Assembly (NCBI GenBank): GCA_964236535.1
Contig: CAXSEF010000150.1
Location: 1 to 5,325, forward strand
Length of the DNA: 5,325 nucleotides
Direction: 5' to 3'
DNA from: CAXSEF01 sp964236535
GTDB taxonomy: Bacteria; Pseudomonadota; Alphaproteobacteria; Acetobacterales; Acetobacteraceae
Shown here piece by piece: positions 1 to 5,301 of this stretch. Within the stretch, counting starts at the first letter, position 1. Each line of letters begins with the position of its first letter. The notes beneath the pieces are model-generated. The model was not told the origin of the DNA and searched no databases. It saw only the letters and a list, made by a program, of their open reading frames with translations. Position numbers and translations under genes: made by a program.

Positions 1-23
1 GGGAGAGCCCAGCCTTGCTGTGC

Positions 24-53
24 TTACAGGTCCATGCACAGGGACACTGGTAC
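24..53 (+). repeat. Left arm of a long-range imperfect inverted repeat
   Basis: This 30-bp stretch matches the reverse complement of 5047-5076 at 26 of 30 positions. The first 20 bp differ at only one position (28), and the core GGTCCATGCACAGGG is identical in both arms. Similarity becomes weak outside the 30 bp. The two arms bracket the secretin, cpaD, tadD and membrane-protein genes. They may be two copies of a dispersed genomic repeat or ends left by an old insertion. No target-site duplication is visible beside them. Confidence 0.7.
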
Positions 54-97
54 AAGCCTATTTTACGACGATGTGTCGCTTCTCAACGACAGCTGCA

Positions 98-106
98 TGG
101 TAAAAT
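98..106 (+). promoter_or_regulatory. Possible extended -10 promoter element for cpaC-cpaD
   Basis: The sequence TGGTAAAAT carries a TGn extension followed by TAAAAT, one mismatch from the sigma-70 -10 consensus, in an otherwise GC-rich region. No good -35 hexamer lies 16-18 bp upstream; the closest is TTCTCA at 80-85 with a 15-bp spacer. If used, transcription would start near 113 and leave a leader of about 80 nt before the secretin start. This is a motif match only. Confidence 0.25.
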
Positions 107-194
107 CTTGCTGAGCAGTTGGCGGCTCTGCAACCAACTTGCTTTCAGCCCTGAAACACGGTGTTCTAGCCTGAGAAACGCATCTCATGGCTGC

Positions 195-1655
195 ATGATG
201 ACAGAACGCCACATCCTGAAGTCGTGCTATAACCGAAGCTGGCTACGAGCCGGTATCTGCCAGGTTGCGCTGGTGCTGGCGCTTCTTCCCGGTGTCGGCC
301 AGGGTAAGCCGCACCTGGTCTCTCACGCGCCGGCCATTGATACTGCAGAGCACACGCTGCAGATCCAGGTCGGCATGGGCAAGCTGGTCAGGCTGCCTTC
401 GCCTGCTGGCAGCGTCTTCGTAGCTGACTCGGCCGTCGCCGACGTGCAGACTCCCAACGCGTCGGCCGTCTTCGTGTTCGGCAAGAAGCCGGGGAAGACG
501 ACCCTATTCGCCCTGGCACGAGACGGCGCGCCGCTGGTATCATACGTGGTGTCTGTGGAGCCGGACGAGCAGGCGCTGCAGGCCGCGCTGCACACCCAGG
601 CTGACGCTGGCGCGCAGCTTGTGCGCACCCCGCACGGCCTGCTGCTGGAGGGCAGCGTCTCCAGCCCGGAGGCGGCGGCCAACCTGCAGGATCTGGCGCA
701 GAAGCAGCTCGGCGCCGGCGAATCGCTGGTCAACCGCCTGGGCATCACCGGCTCGGTGCAGGTCAACCTGCGGGTGCGGGTGGCCGAAGTCTCGCGCACC
801 GTGTCGCGCAGCCTGGGCTTCAACTGGAACACCGTGATCAAGGCCGGCAGCTTCCTGATCGGCCTGCAGACCGGCCTCGGCACTGCCGCTGCCGGGTCGC
901 TCGCACCCGCCAGCACCACCAACCTGCTGAACAACGTGTTCGGCGCTGGCGCCGGCACGTTCGGGACCAGCGTCGCCCAGGGATCGAACAACGGTACCGT
1001 TGTGCTCGATGCCATGGCCGACGAGGGGCTTGCCACCATGCTCGCGGAGCCGAACCTCACCACGACGTCTGGCGAGGCGGCGACCTTCCAGGCCGGCGGC
1101 GAGTACCCGATCCCGGTCCCGCAGGGGCTGGGCGTGACCTCGATCGTCTACAAGCAGTACGGTGTCAGCGTGGCGTTCACGCCCACCGTGCTGTCCGACG
1201 GAACGATCAGCATGAAGGTCAACCCGGTGGTGAGCGCGCTGACCACCGCGGGCCAGAGCACGATCAACGGGATCACCGTCCCGGCGCTGATCAGCCGCCA
1301 AGCCCAGACCACGGTCCAGCTCGCCTCCGGGCAGAGCTTCGCGATTGGCGGGCTTATCCAGAACGACGCGAACAACAACGTGACCAAGGTGCCGTTCCTC
1401 GGCGACATCCCGATCCTTGGCGCCCTGTTCCGATCGACATCGTTCCAGCGCAACGAGACCGAGCTGGTCATCGTGGTCACCGCCTACACGGTCAAGCCGG
1501 TCGACTCGCTGCCGGCGCTGCCCACCGATTTTGTCCGCCAGACGAGCGACGTCGAGCGCCTGCTGCTGGGCCAAGTGGCGGCCAAGGCTGGCCAGACTTT
1601 CGATCCCGAACGCATGCCCCGCCTGCGCGGGGAATCCGGCTTCCTGTTCGAATGA
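195..1655 (+). CDS. cpaC: Tad/Flp pilus secretin, CpaC/RcpA family
   Basis: This is the outer-membrane secretin through which the Flp pilus of the Tad (type IVc) system would leave the cell. The predicted protein has 486 residues. A signal peptide occupies about residues 1-37, with a hydrophobic core near 19-34. A pilus-secretin N-terminal domain spans about 52-122 (QVGMGKLVRLP, VFVFGKKPGKTTLFA). A BON-like segment spans about 125-185. The linking strand VQVNLRVRVAEVSR (188-201) follows, and the secretin barrel domain runs from about 265 to 433. Hallmarks of the barrel are LAEPNLTTTSGEAATFQAGG (283-302) and VPFLGDIPILGALFRS (399-414). The C-terminal tail ends in GFLFE, as in CpaC relatives. 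The start is uncertain: two adjacent in-frame ATGs (195, 198) precede the signal peptide, but no good Shine-Dalgarno is seen, and the frame is open back to 15. The first 50 or so codons are less GC-biased than the rest. The stop overlaps the cpaD start. Confidence 0.93.
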   Translation: MMTERHILKSCYNRSWLRAGICQVALVLALLPGVGQGKPHLVSHAPAIDTAEHTLQIQVGMGKLVRLPSPAGSVFVADSAVADVQTPNASAVFVFGKKPGKTTLFALARDGAPLVSYVVSVEPDEQALQAALHTQADAGAQLVRTPHGLLLEGSVSSPEAAANLQDLAQKQLGAGESLVNRLGITGSVQVNLRVRVAEVSRTVSRSLGFNWNTVIKAGSFLIGLQTGLGTAAAGSLAPASTTNLLNNVFGAGAGTFGTSVAQGSNNGTVVLDAMADEGLATMLAEPNLTTTSGEAATFQAGGEYPIPVPQGLGVTSIVYKQYGVSVAFTPTVLSDGTISMKVNPVVSALTTAGQSTINGITVPALISRQAQTTVQLASGQSFAIGGLIQNDANNNVTKVPFLGDIPILGALFRSTSFQRNETELVIVVTAYTVKPVDSLPALPTDFVRQTSDVERLLLGQVAAKAGQTFDPERMPRLRGESGFLFE

Positions 1656-2377
1656 GCGCCTGCGGACATGAGCGGATCTTGCTGCAGGCGGCCCGTGGTA
1701 TCGGCCTCGCGCTGCTGGCGGGCTTGGCCGGGTGCAACGATCCTGCAATCGATCTCGGCGCCCCGCCTGCGCTGAGCCTGCAGGAACAGCACATCGTGGT
1801 GCCGCTCGATCGTGGCGAGCGCAACGCGCTGCGAAGTGCCATTGCCACTCTGGGCGGCAGCGAAGGCAGCGGCGCCATCCGCGCACGGGTGGATGTCGCG
1901 GACACGAACCGCGCGGCAAGGGTCCGCATCACGCTGGTCGAACTCGGCCTGGAGCCGGCGAAGATCGAGACTCTCGACCGCGGCGGCGACGTTGTGGTGT
2001 TGAGCCGAACCCAGGTTCGCGCGGAAAGCTGCGCGCGCTCGATCACGCCGGCGGCGGATGGCGACATCATCAGGAGCACGTTCAGCCTCGGCGAGTGCGT
2101 CCAGGCCAACGCTCTCGCCTCGATGCTGGCCGACCCGGCCGACCTCGCCACTCCGGTCAGACTGTCGCCTGCCGATGCTACGCACCAGGTGCTCGCCGTA
2201 CAGCGCTGGCGGCAAGGCAGCGCCCCGTCTGTCGACAGCGGAGCTGCGGCGGGCGGGGACGCGTCGGCAGCGGGCAGTCAGGCCGGCGGCAGCGGCGTCG
2301 GTCCCGCCGCCGGTGCGGCGAACCCGCTGCTGTCCGGCGTACCGCTGCCCGCCGCCTCCGGTGCGAGCACCCCGTAG
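1652..2377 (+). CDS. cpaD: Tad pilus assembly lipoprotein, CpaD family
   Basis: This is a predicted outer-membrane lipoprotein of 241 residues that works with the CpaC secretin. A lipoprotein signal ends in LAGC, with Cys28 as the expected lipidated residue. The body matches the CpaD family: VPLDRGE (50-56) near the N-terminus, a paired-cysteine region (Cys127 and Cys149), then CVQANALASMLADPADL (149-165), PADATHQVLAVQRWRQG (173-189). The family domain seems to end near residue 190. The last 50 residues are a Gly/Ala/Ser-rich tail of low complexity. The ATG overlaps the secretin stop as ATGA (1652-1655), which points to translational coupling, and no separate strong ribosome-binding site is seen. 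The final 100 bp are antisense to the 3' end of tadD. In most tad loci cpaE/tadZ and cpaF/tadA come next; here they do not. Confidence 0.88.
   Translation: MSACGHERILLQAARGIGLALLAGLAGCNDPAIDLGAPPALSLQEQHIVVPLDRGERNALRSAIATLGGSEGSGAIRARVDVADTNRAARVRITLVELGLEPAKIETLDRGGDVVVLSRTQVRAESCARSITPAADGDIIRSTFSLGECVQANALASMLADPADLATPVRLSPADATHQVLAVQRWRQGSAPSVDSGAAAGGDASAAGSQAGGSGVGPAAGAANPLLSGVPLPAASGASTP
2278..2377. other. Antisense overlap of the cpaD and tadD 3' ends
   Basis: The last 100 bp of cpaD (+) and tadD (-) are the same DNA read in opposite directions. Both proteins are low-complexity here: Gly/Ala/Ser-rich in CpaD, and Ala/Pro/Gly-rich in TadD, so the overlap lies outside the conserved domains of both. 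A perfect 8-bp GC-only inverted repeat (2283-2290 with 2306-2313, 15-nt loop) lies inside it. It lacks a T-tract on either strand, so it is not a classical terminator. There is no room for separate terminators between the two genes. Confidence 0.8.
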
Positions 2378-3147
2378 AAGCGCATGTTGTTGGCAAGGTC
2401 CGCGGGCGTCAGCGCGGGGGCCGCCGCCTTCGCCGCACCACGCAGGTCGCCTTCCAGGCCATAGGCCAGCGCCATGTTGCCGCTCACCGTGGCGAATTCG
2501 GCCTGTGTCGCGCCGGCCTCGACGAGCTCCACGTGCAGGGCGCGGAACTGCTCCGCCGCGTCGGCGGCATGGCCGGACAGCGCCAGCGATAGCGCCAAGT
2601 CGTTGCGCGCCGCCACGCTGTGCGGGTCGAACACCAGCGCCCGATGGTACAGCACCTGCGCCCCTTGCGGGTCCTCACTGGTGTCCAGCGCCACGCCGAG
2701 GCCGACCAGCAGCGCCGGATCGTCGCCGTGCTGCGCCAGCGCCACGCGGAACACGCTGATCGCCGGCCCGGTGCGATGCATCACCAGCAGCAGCTTGCCG
2801 AGCGTTGCCGCCACTCTCGGGGGGCCTGCCGCGTCGGCGTTCGCCTGGGTCAGCACGCCCACCGCGTCCTCCAGCCGACCTTGCTGGGTGAGCGCCTGCG
2901 CATACCTGATCTGTGTCTCAACGTTGCTAGGGTCAAGATGCGCGGCTCGGCTGTAGAAGATCGAGGCGGCCTGCGGATCGCCCGCATGGGTGGCGACATC
3001 CGCAATCCGCGACATCGCCGCCGGATCGTTCGCCGCGCGCTGCTCCGCCGCCACGTCGACCCGACTTTGTGGACCGACGCAGCCAAGCAGGAGCAGGGCG
3101 GCCAGTCCGGCCGCGGCGATCCAGGCGGGACGAACGGGGCTTCTCAC
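2278..3147 (-). CDS. tadD: Tad-locus TPR lipoprotein, TadD family
   Basis: This predicted lipoprotein of 289 residues resembles TadD, a pilotin-like TPR protein needed for Flp pilus biogenesis. The signal sequence ends in LLLLGC, with Cys23 as the lipidation site. About five or six TPR-like helical pairs follow, roughly at 45-75, 77-110, 112-144, 145-177, 178-210 and 216-254. Typical TPR patterns are ASIFYSRAAHLDPSN (61-75) and AQVLYHRALVFDPHS (163-177). The tail after about 262 is rich in Ala, Pro and Gly. I chose the GTG at 3147 because a strong Shine-Dalgarno (GGAAGGAG) sits 7 nt upstream; an upstream in-frame GTG at 3177 has no such site. The gene is convergent to cpaD instead of being the last gene of the same operon, which is unusual. 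Its promoter must lie in the 3164-3400 region. Confidence 0.87.
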   Translation of the reverse strand: MRSPVRPAWIAAAGLAALLLLGCVGPQSRVDVAAEQRAANDPAAMSRIADVATHAGDPQAASIFYSRAAHLDPSNVETQIRYAQALTQQGRLEDAVGVLTQANADAAGPPRVAATLGKLLLVMHRTGPAISVFRVALAQHGDDPALLVGLGVALDTSEDPQGAQVLYHRALVFDPHSVAARNDLALSLALSGHAADAAEQFRALHVELVEAGATQAEFATVSGNMALAYGLEGDLRGAAKAAAPALTPADLANNMRFYGVLAPEAAGSGTPDSSGFAAPAAGPTPLPPA

Positions 3148-3154
3148 GCAACAG

Positions 3155-3162
3155 CTCCTTCC
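3155..3162 (-). promoter_or_regulatory. Strong Shine-Dalgarno that fixes the tadD start
   Basis: Read on the minus strand this is GGAAGGAG, 7 nt before the GTG at 3147-3145. It is the best ribosome-binding site in the window. It argues against the longer reading that begins at 3177, because in that reading the site would lie inside the coding sequence. Confidence 0.8.
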
Positions 3163-3163
3163 T

Positions 3164-3412
3164 GAGGACCGGAACACAACTGGTAACGGTGCGCGCTGCG
3201 GTTGTGAATATGCTGCAGACCGACCAGCCGGATGGCACCACGCCCAAGCCGCGTCATCGACGCGTCAATAACACCGCATACCAGCCGTGGACCGATGCCC
3301 GTCTGAAGGAACGCCTGGCGCCCGGGGCTCGGCCCGTGAACCAACCCTTCACCGCGCGGGTGTAGCTTCACGACGTGGTCGCCACAGTGGCCGGGAACGC
3401 GAGCGGAAAGCG
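3164..3412. promoter_or_regulatory. Divergent intergenic region between tadD and the membrane-protein gene
   Basis: This region must hold the tadD promoter (-) and possibly one for the genes to the right (+). I see no clear sigma-70 or sigma-54 promoter. On the minus strand a TTGACG hexamer (3268-3263) has no matching -10 at normal spacing. A/T-rich bases near 3203-3211 are the only locally weak spot. A possible small gene occupies 3210-3365. Confidence 0.35.
3210..3365 (+). CDS. Possible small protein of 51 residues, unrecognised
   Basis: I do not recognise this product. The ORF begins MLQTDQPDGTTPK and ends QPFTARV. It is hydrophilic, rich in Pro, Arg and Thr, with no signal peptide, membrane segment or cysteine. 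The case for coding is its codon use: about four in five third positions are G or C, and the composition is balanced, unlike the Arg/Cys-heavy shadow frames nearby. In-frame GTG codons at 3189 and 3204 are alternative starts. The case against is the lack of a clear Shine-Dalgarno, the short length, and the absence of a known relative. It ends 47 bp before the likely start of the membrane-protein gene, so the two could be co-transcribed. It could also be the end of a decayed gene. Confidence 0.3.
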   Translation: MLQTDQPDGTTPKPRHRRVNNTAYQPWTDARLKERLAPGARPVNQPFTARV

Positions 3413-5014
3413 ATGCACGTGCGGCGAGATCGAGTTCACGCAGGCCACGCGCCGGCGCCTGATCAGGCACTCACCCGGCTCCCCCTCGCCTCGCCCCGGA
3501 TCATCTGGCCCAGGCTCTCCTGGCTCCGGATCACCTGGCTTGGCGCCCCTGACTGCAACGCCCGCGCCGCCGCTGCCTGCTGGGTGCCGGCCCTCGCGTT
3601 GCTGGTGCTCGCCCTGCTCTCGCCCGCGGTGCTGAAGGACGGCGATACGTTCCTGCACATCGCCGCCGGCGGCTGGATGATCGATCACCGTGCCGTACTG
3701 CACACCGACCCGTTCTCGGCCACCTTCGCCGGTGCGCCCTGGACCACCCACGAGTGGCTGGCCGAGATCGTCCTGGCGCTCGCATTCCGCGGGGCCGGCT
3801 GGCCCGGCGTGCTGCTCCTGGCCGGGATCGCGGTGGCCGCTGCTGTGCTGCTGCTCGCAACCCACCTGCGCCGTTGGCTGCCGCCCGCGGCTGTCGCGAC
3901 CCTGGCCACGGCAGCGATCCTCTGCACCGCTCCGCAGCTGCTCGCCCGGCCGCATTTGCTGGCGCTACCGGTTCTGGAACCGTGGGTTGCGGGGCTGCTC
4001 GTCGCCCGCAGCCGCACTGCCGCACCCTCATGGCGGCTGCTGCCCCTGATGACACTTTGGGCGAACCTGCACGGCAGTTTCTTGTTCGGCCTGCTGCTCG
4101 TGGTGCCGCTCGCCGCTGAGGCGGCGTGGTGCGGTCGCGCCTGTCGCGTCGCGACCCTGCGACGCTGGAGCCTGTTCCTGCTCGGCGCCGTGCTGGCATC
4201 GGTGCTGACGCCGCACGGGTCGGAAGGGCTGCTGTTCCCGATCCGCCTGCTGCACCTGCAGCAGCTCGACAGCATCGTGGAGTGGAGCCCGGCTAGCTTC
4301 GCGACGCTGGGCCCGCTCGAGATCACTCTGCTGGCCGGGCTGTACTGGGCGTTGTCGCGCGGCTTCCGGCTCCCCCCGGTCCGGCTGCTGCTGCTGCTCG
4401 GCCTGCTGCACCTGGCGCTGCGCCATTCCCGCCACCAGCTGCTGGCCGGCTTTGTGGCGCCGCTACTGATCGCCGAGCCACTGGGCCGGTTCCTCGGCTG
4501 GCGCACGGACGCATCCACCACCACGCAGCAGCGCGGGTCCTCGCCAGCAACGCGGCGGGGCCGGGGCGCCGGCCTGGCCTGCGCCGGCCTGCTCGCCACG
4601 CTGCTGATGGCCGGCCTCCGGCTCGCCAGTCCGCTGGCCCGGGTGGACGGGCCCGGTGCCCCGATCTCGGCGGTCGTCCACGTGCCGGCGGCACTTGCCG
4701 CCCAGCCCGTGCTCAACGATTATGGCTTCGGCGGCTACCTGATCTTCTCCCACCTGCGGCCATTCATCGACGGCCGCGCCGACATGTACGGCGACGGCTT
4801 CCTCGCCGAGACGCTGGAGCTGGGCCGCCAGGATCGCCAAATCATTGCCGCCACTCTTGACCGCCACCGGATCGCCTGGACCCTGCTCGCCCCCGGCAAT
4901 CCACTGCTGACGTTCCTCGACGACAGTCCCAACTGGTGCAGGTCGTACGCCGACCGCTTCGCCGTGGTCCACGTCGCCGTCGCGACCGGATACTGCGCCC
5001 GTCCGATCCCATAG
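3413..5014 (+). CDS. Polytopic membrane protein, GT-C glycosyltransferase-like
   Basis: The predicted 533-residue inner-membrane protein has about nine to eleven hydrophobic segments between residues 55 and 403, then a soluble C-terminal part. An early DGDTFLHIAAGGW stretch (76-88) just after the first membrane helix recalls the acidic first-loop motif of GT-C lipid-linked-sugar transferases. Other conserved-looking blocks are DPFSATFAG (99-107), HEWLAE (113-118), NLHGSFLFG (218-226), RHSRHQLL (337-344), NDYGFGGYLI (435-444) and FIDGRADMYGD (451-461). I recognise this pattern from uncharacterised bacterial membrane proteins often labelled glycosyltransferase-like; activity and substrate are unknown. 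The ATG at 3413 has a modest GGAAA upstream and trims an Arg-rich 42-residue extension from the in-frame ATG at 3287. Residues 1-52 are Pro/Arg/Trp-rich and poorly conserved-looking, so the true start could be later. Leucine codon runs (CTG) occur near 4385-4400. A role in modifying pilin or surface polysaccharide is inference from position only. Confidence 0.75.
   Translation: MHVRRDRVHAGHAPAPDQALTRLPLASPRIIWPRLSWLRITWLGAPDCNARAAAACWVPALALLVLALLSPAVLKDGDTFLHIAAGGWMIDHRAVLHTDPFSATFAGAPWTTHEWLAEIVLALAFRGAGWPGVLLLAGIAVAAAVLLLATHLRRWLPPAAVATLATAAILCTAPQLLARPHLLALPVLEPWVAGLLVARSRTAAPSWRLLPLMTLWANLHGSFLFGLLLVVPLAAEAAWCGRACRVATLRRWSLFLLGAVLASVLTPHGSEGLLFPIRLLHLQQLDSIVEWSPASFATLGPLEITLLAGLYWALSRGFRLPPVRLLLLLGLLHLALRHSRHQLLAGFVAPLLIAEPLGRFLGWRTDASTTTQQRGSSPATRRGRGAGLACAGLLATLLMAGLRLASPLARVDGPGAPISAVVHVPAALAAQPVLNDYGFGGYLIFSHLRPFIDGRADMYGDGFLAETLELGRQDRQIIAATLDRHRIAWTLLAPGNPLLTFLDDSPNWCRSYADRFAVVHVAVATGYCARPIP
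3496..3540 (+). repeat. Short tandem-like repeat in the N-terminal coding region
   Basis: CCGGATCATCTGGCC (3496-3510) recurs 30 bp later as CCGGATCACCTGGCT (3526-3540), with two differences. In the protein this gives a related pair of ten-residue units, PRIIWPRLSW and LRITWLGAPD. It lies before the first membrane segment and probably arose by local duplication. Confidence 0.55.
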
Positions 5015-5046
5015 CGGCACTCGTCGGGCCCGGCGCCTGCGTCCTC

Positions 5047-5076
5047 ATACCAGCGGCCCTGTGCATGGACCCGTAA
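5047..5076 (-). repeat. Right arm of the long-range inverted repeat
   Basis: The reverse complement matches 24-53 at 26 of 30 positions. It starts 33 bp after the membrane-protein stop codon and overlaps by 4 bp the first copy of the direct repeat at 5073-5097, so the two repeat types abut. On the minus strand the shared core can be read as peptide TGPCTG in both arms, but nothing indicates that either is translated. Confidence 0.7.
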
Positions 5077-5097
5077 TACCCATGAGGTTAGCATTTT
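5073..5097 (+). repeat. Direct repeat, copy 1
   Basis: It matches 5277-5301 at 21 of 25 positions; both begin GTAATACCC. Part of it forms a stem: 5081-5089 pairs with 5109-5117 over nine positions, eight Watson-Crick and one G-T, with a 19-nt loop. The repeat unit is partly palindromic, as expected for insertion-sequence ends, so its original orientation is hard to judge. Confidence 0.65.
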
Positions 5098-5117
5098 GCA
5101 GATGCGCCAACCTCGTG
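5081..5117. repeat. Hairpin within the right flank
   Basis: A 9-bp stem (CATGAGGTT with AACCTCGTG, one wobble pair) encloses a 19-nt loop that itself contains GCAT and ATGC as a possible inner stem. No T-run follows on either strand, so a terminator role is not supported. Confidence 0.5.
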
Positions 5118-5172
5118 AGTTCATCCGCCGCAAATCTCAACTAGCCTCGTGTCTGGTTTGAAAGGGGCAACT

Positions 5173-5226
5173 CTACACGGCACATAGCCGCTGCGCGTCA
5201 AAGTCAGGGCGCAGCGGGATCGGCAT
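5173..5226 (-). pseudogene. Remnant of an IS630-family transposase N-terminus
   Basis: Read on the minus strand from the ATG at 5226, the frame gives MPIPLRPDFDAQRLCAV and then a TAG stop. The PLRxDFDAxxL pattern right after the initiator Met is how many IS630-family transposases begin. After the stop no frame continues with the helix-turn-helix region expected next (the RRLLALAAIYDG-like block), so the rest is deleted or replaced. The remnant lies between the two copies of the 25-bp repeat, which fits a collapsed element of about 230 bp. A perfect 9-bp inverted repeat (5188-5196 with 5209-5217) lies within it. The match is short and made from memory of the family, so it could be chance. Confidence 0.45.
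5188..5217. repeat. Perfect 9-bp GC-rich inverted repeat
   Basis: CCGCTGCGC and GCGCAGCGG flank a 12-nt loop. The stem lies inside the putative transposase remnant and could reduce its translation or be coincidental. There is no T-tract after it on either strand. Confidence 0.6.
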
Positions 5227-5276
5227 GGCGAAATCTTTAGAACCGGTGCGAGAGAATCAGAATCAGCCTGCGTCGG

Positions 5277-5301
5277 GTAATACCCCTGAGGGTAGCGTTT
5301 G
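5277..5301 (+). repeat. Direct repeat, copy 2, with nested hairpin
   Basis: This copy matches 5073-5097 at 21 of 25 positions. It includes a perfect hairpin TACCC-CTGA-GGGTA (5281-5294), overlapping a second palindrome, GGGTAATACCC (5275-5285), so two exclusive foldings are possible. It lies about 50 bp upstream of the transposase-like start on the minus strand, the place expected for an insertion-sequence end. Confidence 0.65.

Larger units (their letters stand above)
1..194. other. Non-coding, lower-GC leader upstream of the secretin gene
   Basis: No convincing gene is seen here. The reading frame of the secretin stays open back to position 15, but the peptide it would add is rich in Cys, Trp, Arg and Ser. 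It lacks the G/C-ending codon pattern of the genes downstream and would bury the signal peptide 60 residues inside the protein, so I treat it as untranslated. Base composition is visibly more A/T-rich than in the genes. The stretch holds one arm of a long-range inverted repeat (24-53) and a possible promoter (98-106). No cpaB/rcpC gene, the usual upstream neighbour of cpaC, is present. Confidence 0.6.

Noticed and set aside
115..145. Sigma-54-like GG...GC promoter before the secretin gene
   Set aside because: The GG and GC dinucleotides do not have the required 10-bp spacing, and neither flanking box matches well.
540..1919. 459-codon minus-strand ORF across the secretin and cpaD
   Set aside because: It is antisense to two genes with clear family motifs. 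Its product is a His/Arg/Gln/Asp-rich low-complexity chain with no recognisable domain, as expected for an open antisense frame in high-GC DNA.
1484..2215. Minus-strand ORFs of 219-243 codons over the secretin/cpaD junction
   Set aside because: They run opposite the conserved CpaD body and the secretin tail, and their products resemble no family I know.
2058..2759. Plus-strand ORFs overlapping tadD
   Set aside because: Arg/Pro/Ala/Cys-rich composition without motifs; the minus strand here has a lipobox, TPR motifs and a strong ribosome-binding site.
3685..4716. 343-codon minus-strand ORF inside the membrane-protein gene
   Set aside because: The product is Ser/Arg/Ala/Pro-rich with no domain, while the plus-strand frame has membrane helices and conserved blocks.
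5188..5217. Rho-independent terminator for the membrane-protein gene
   Set aside because: The stem is strong, but it lies about 175 bp past the stop codon and no T-run follows on either strand.
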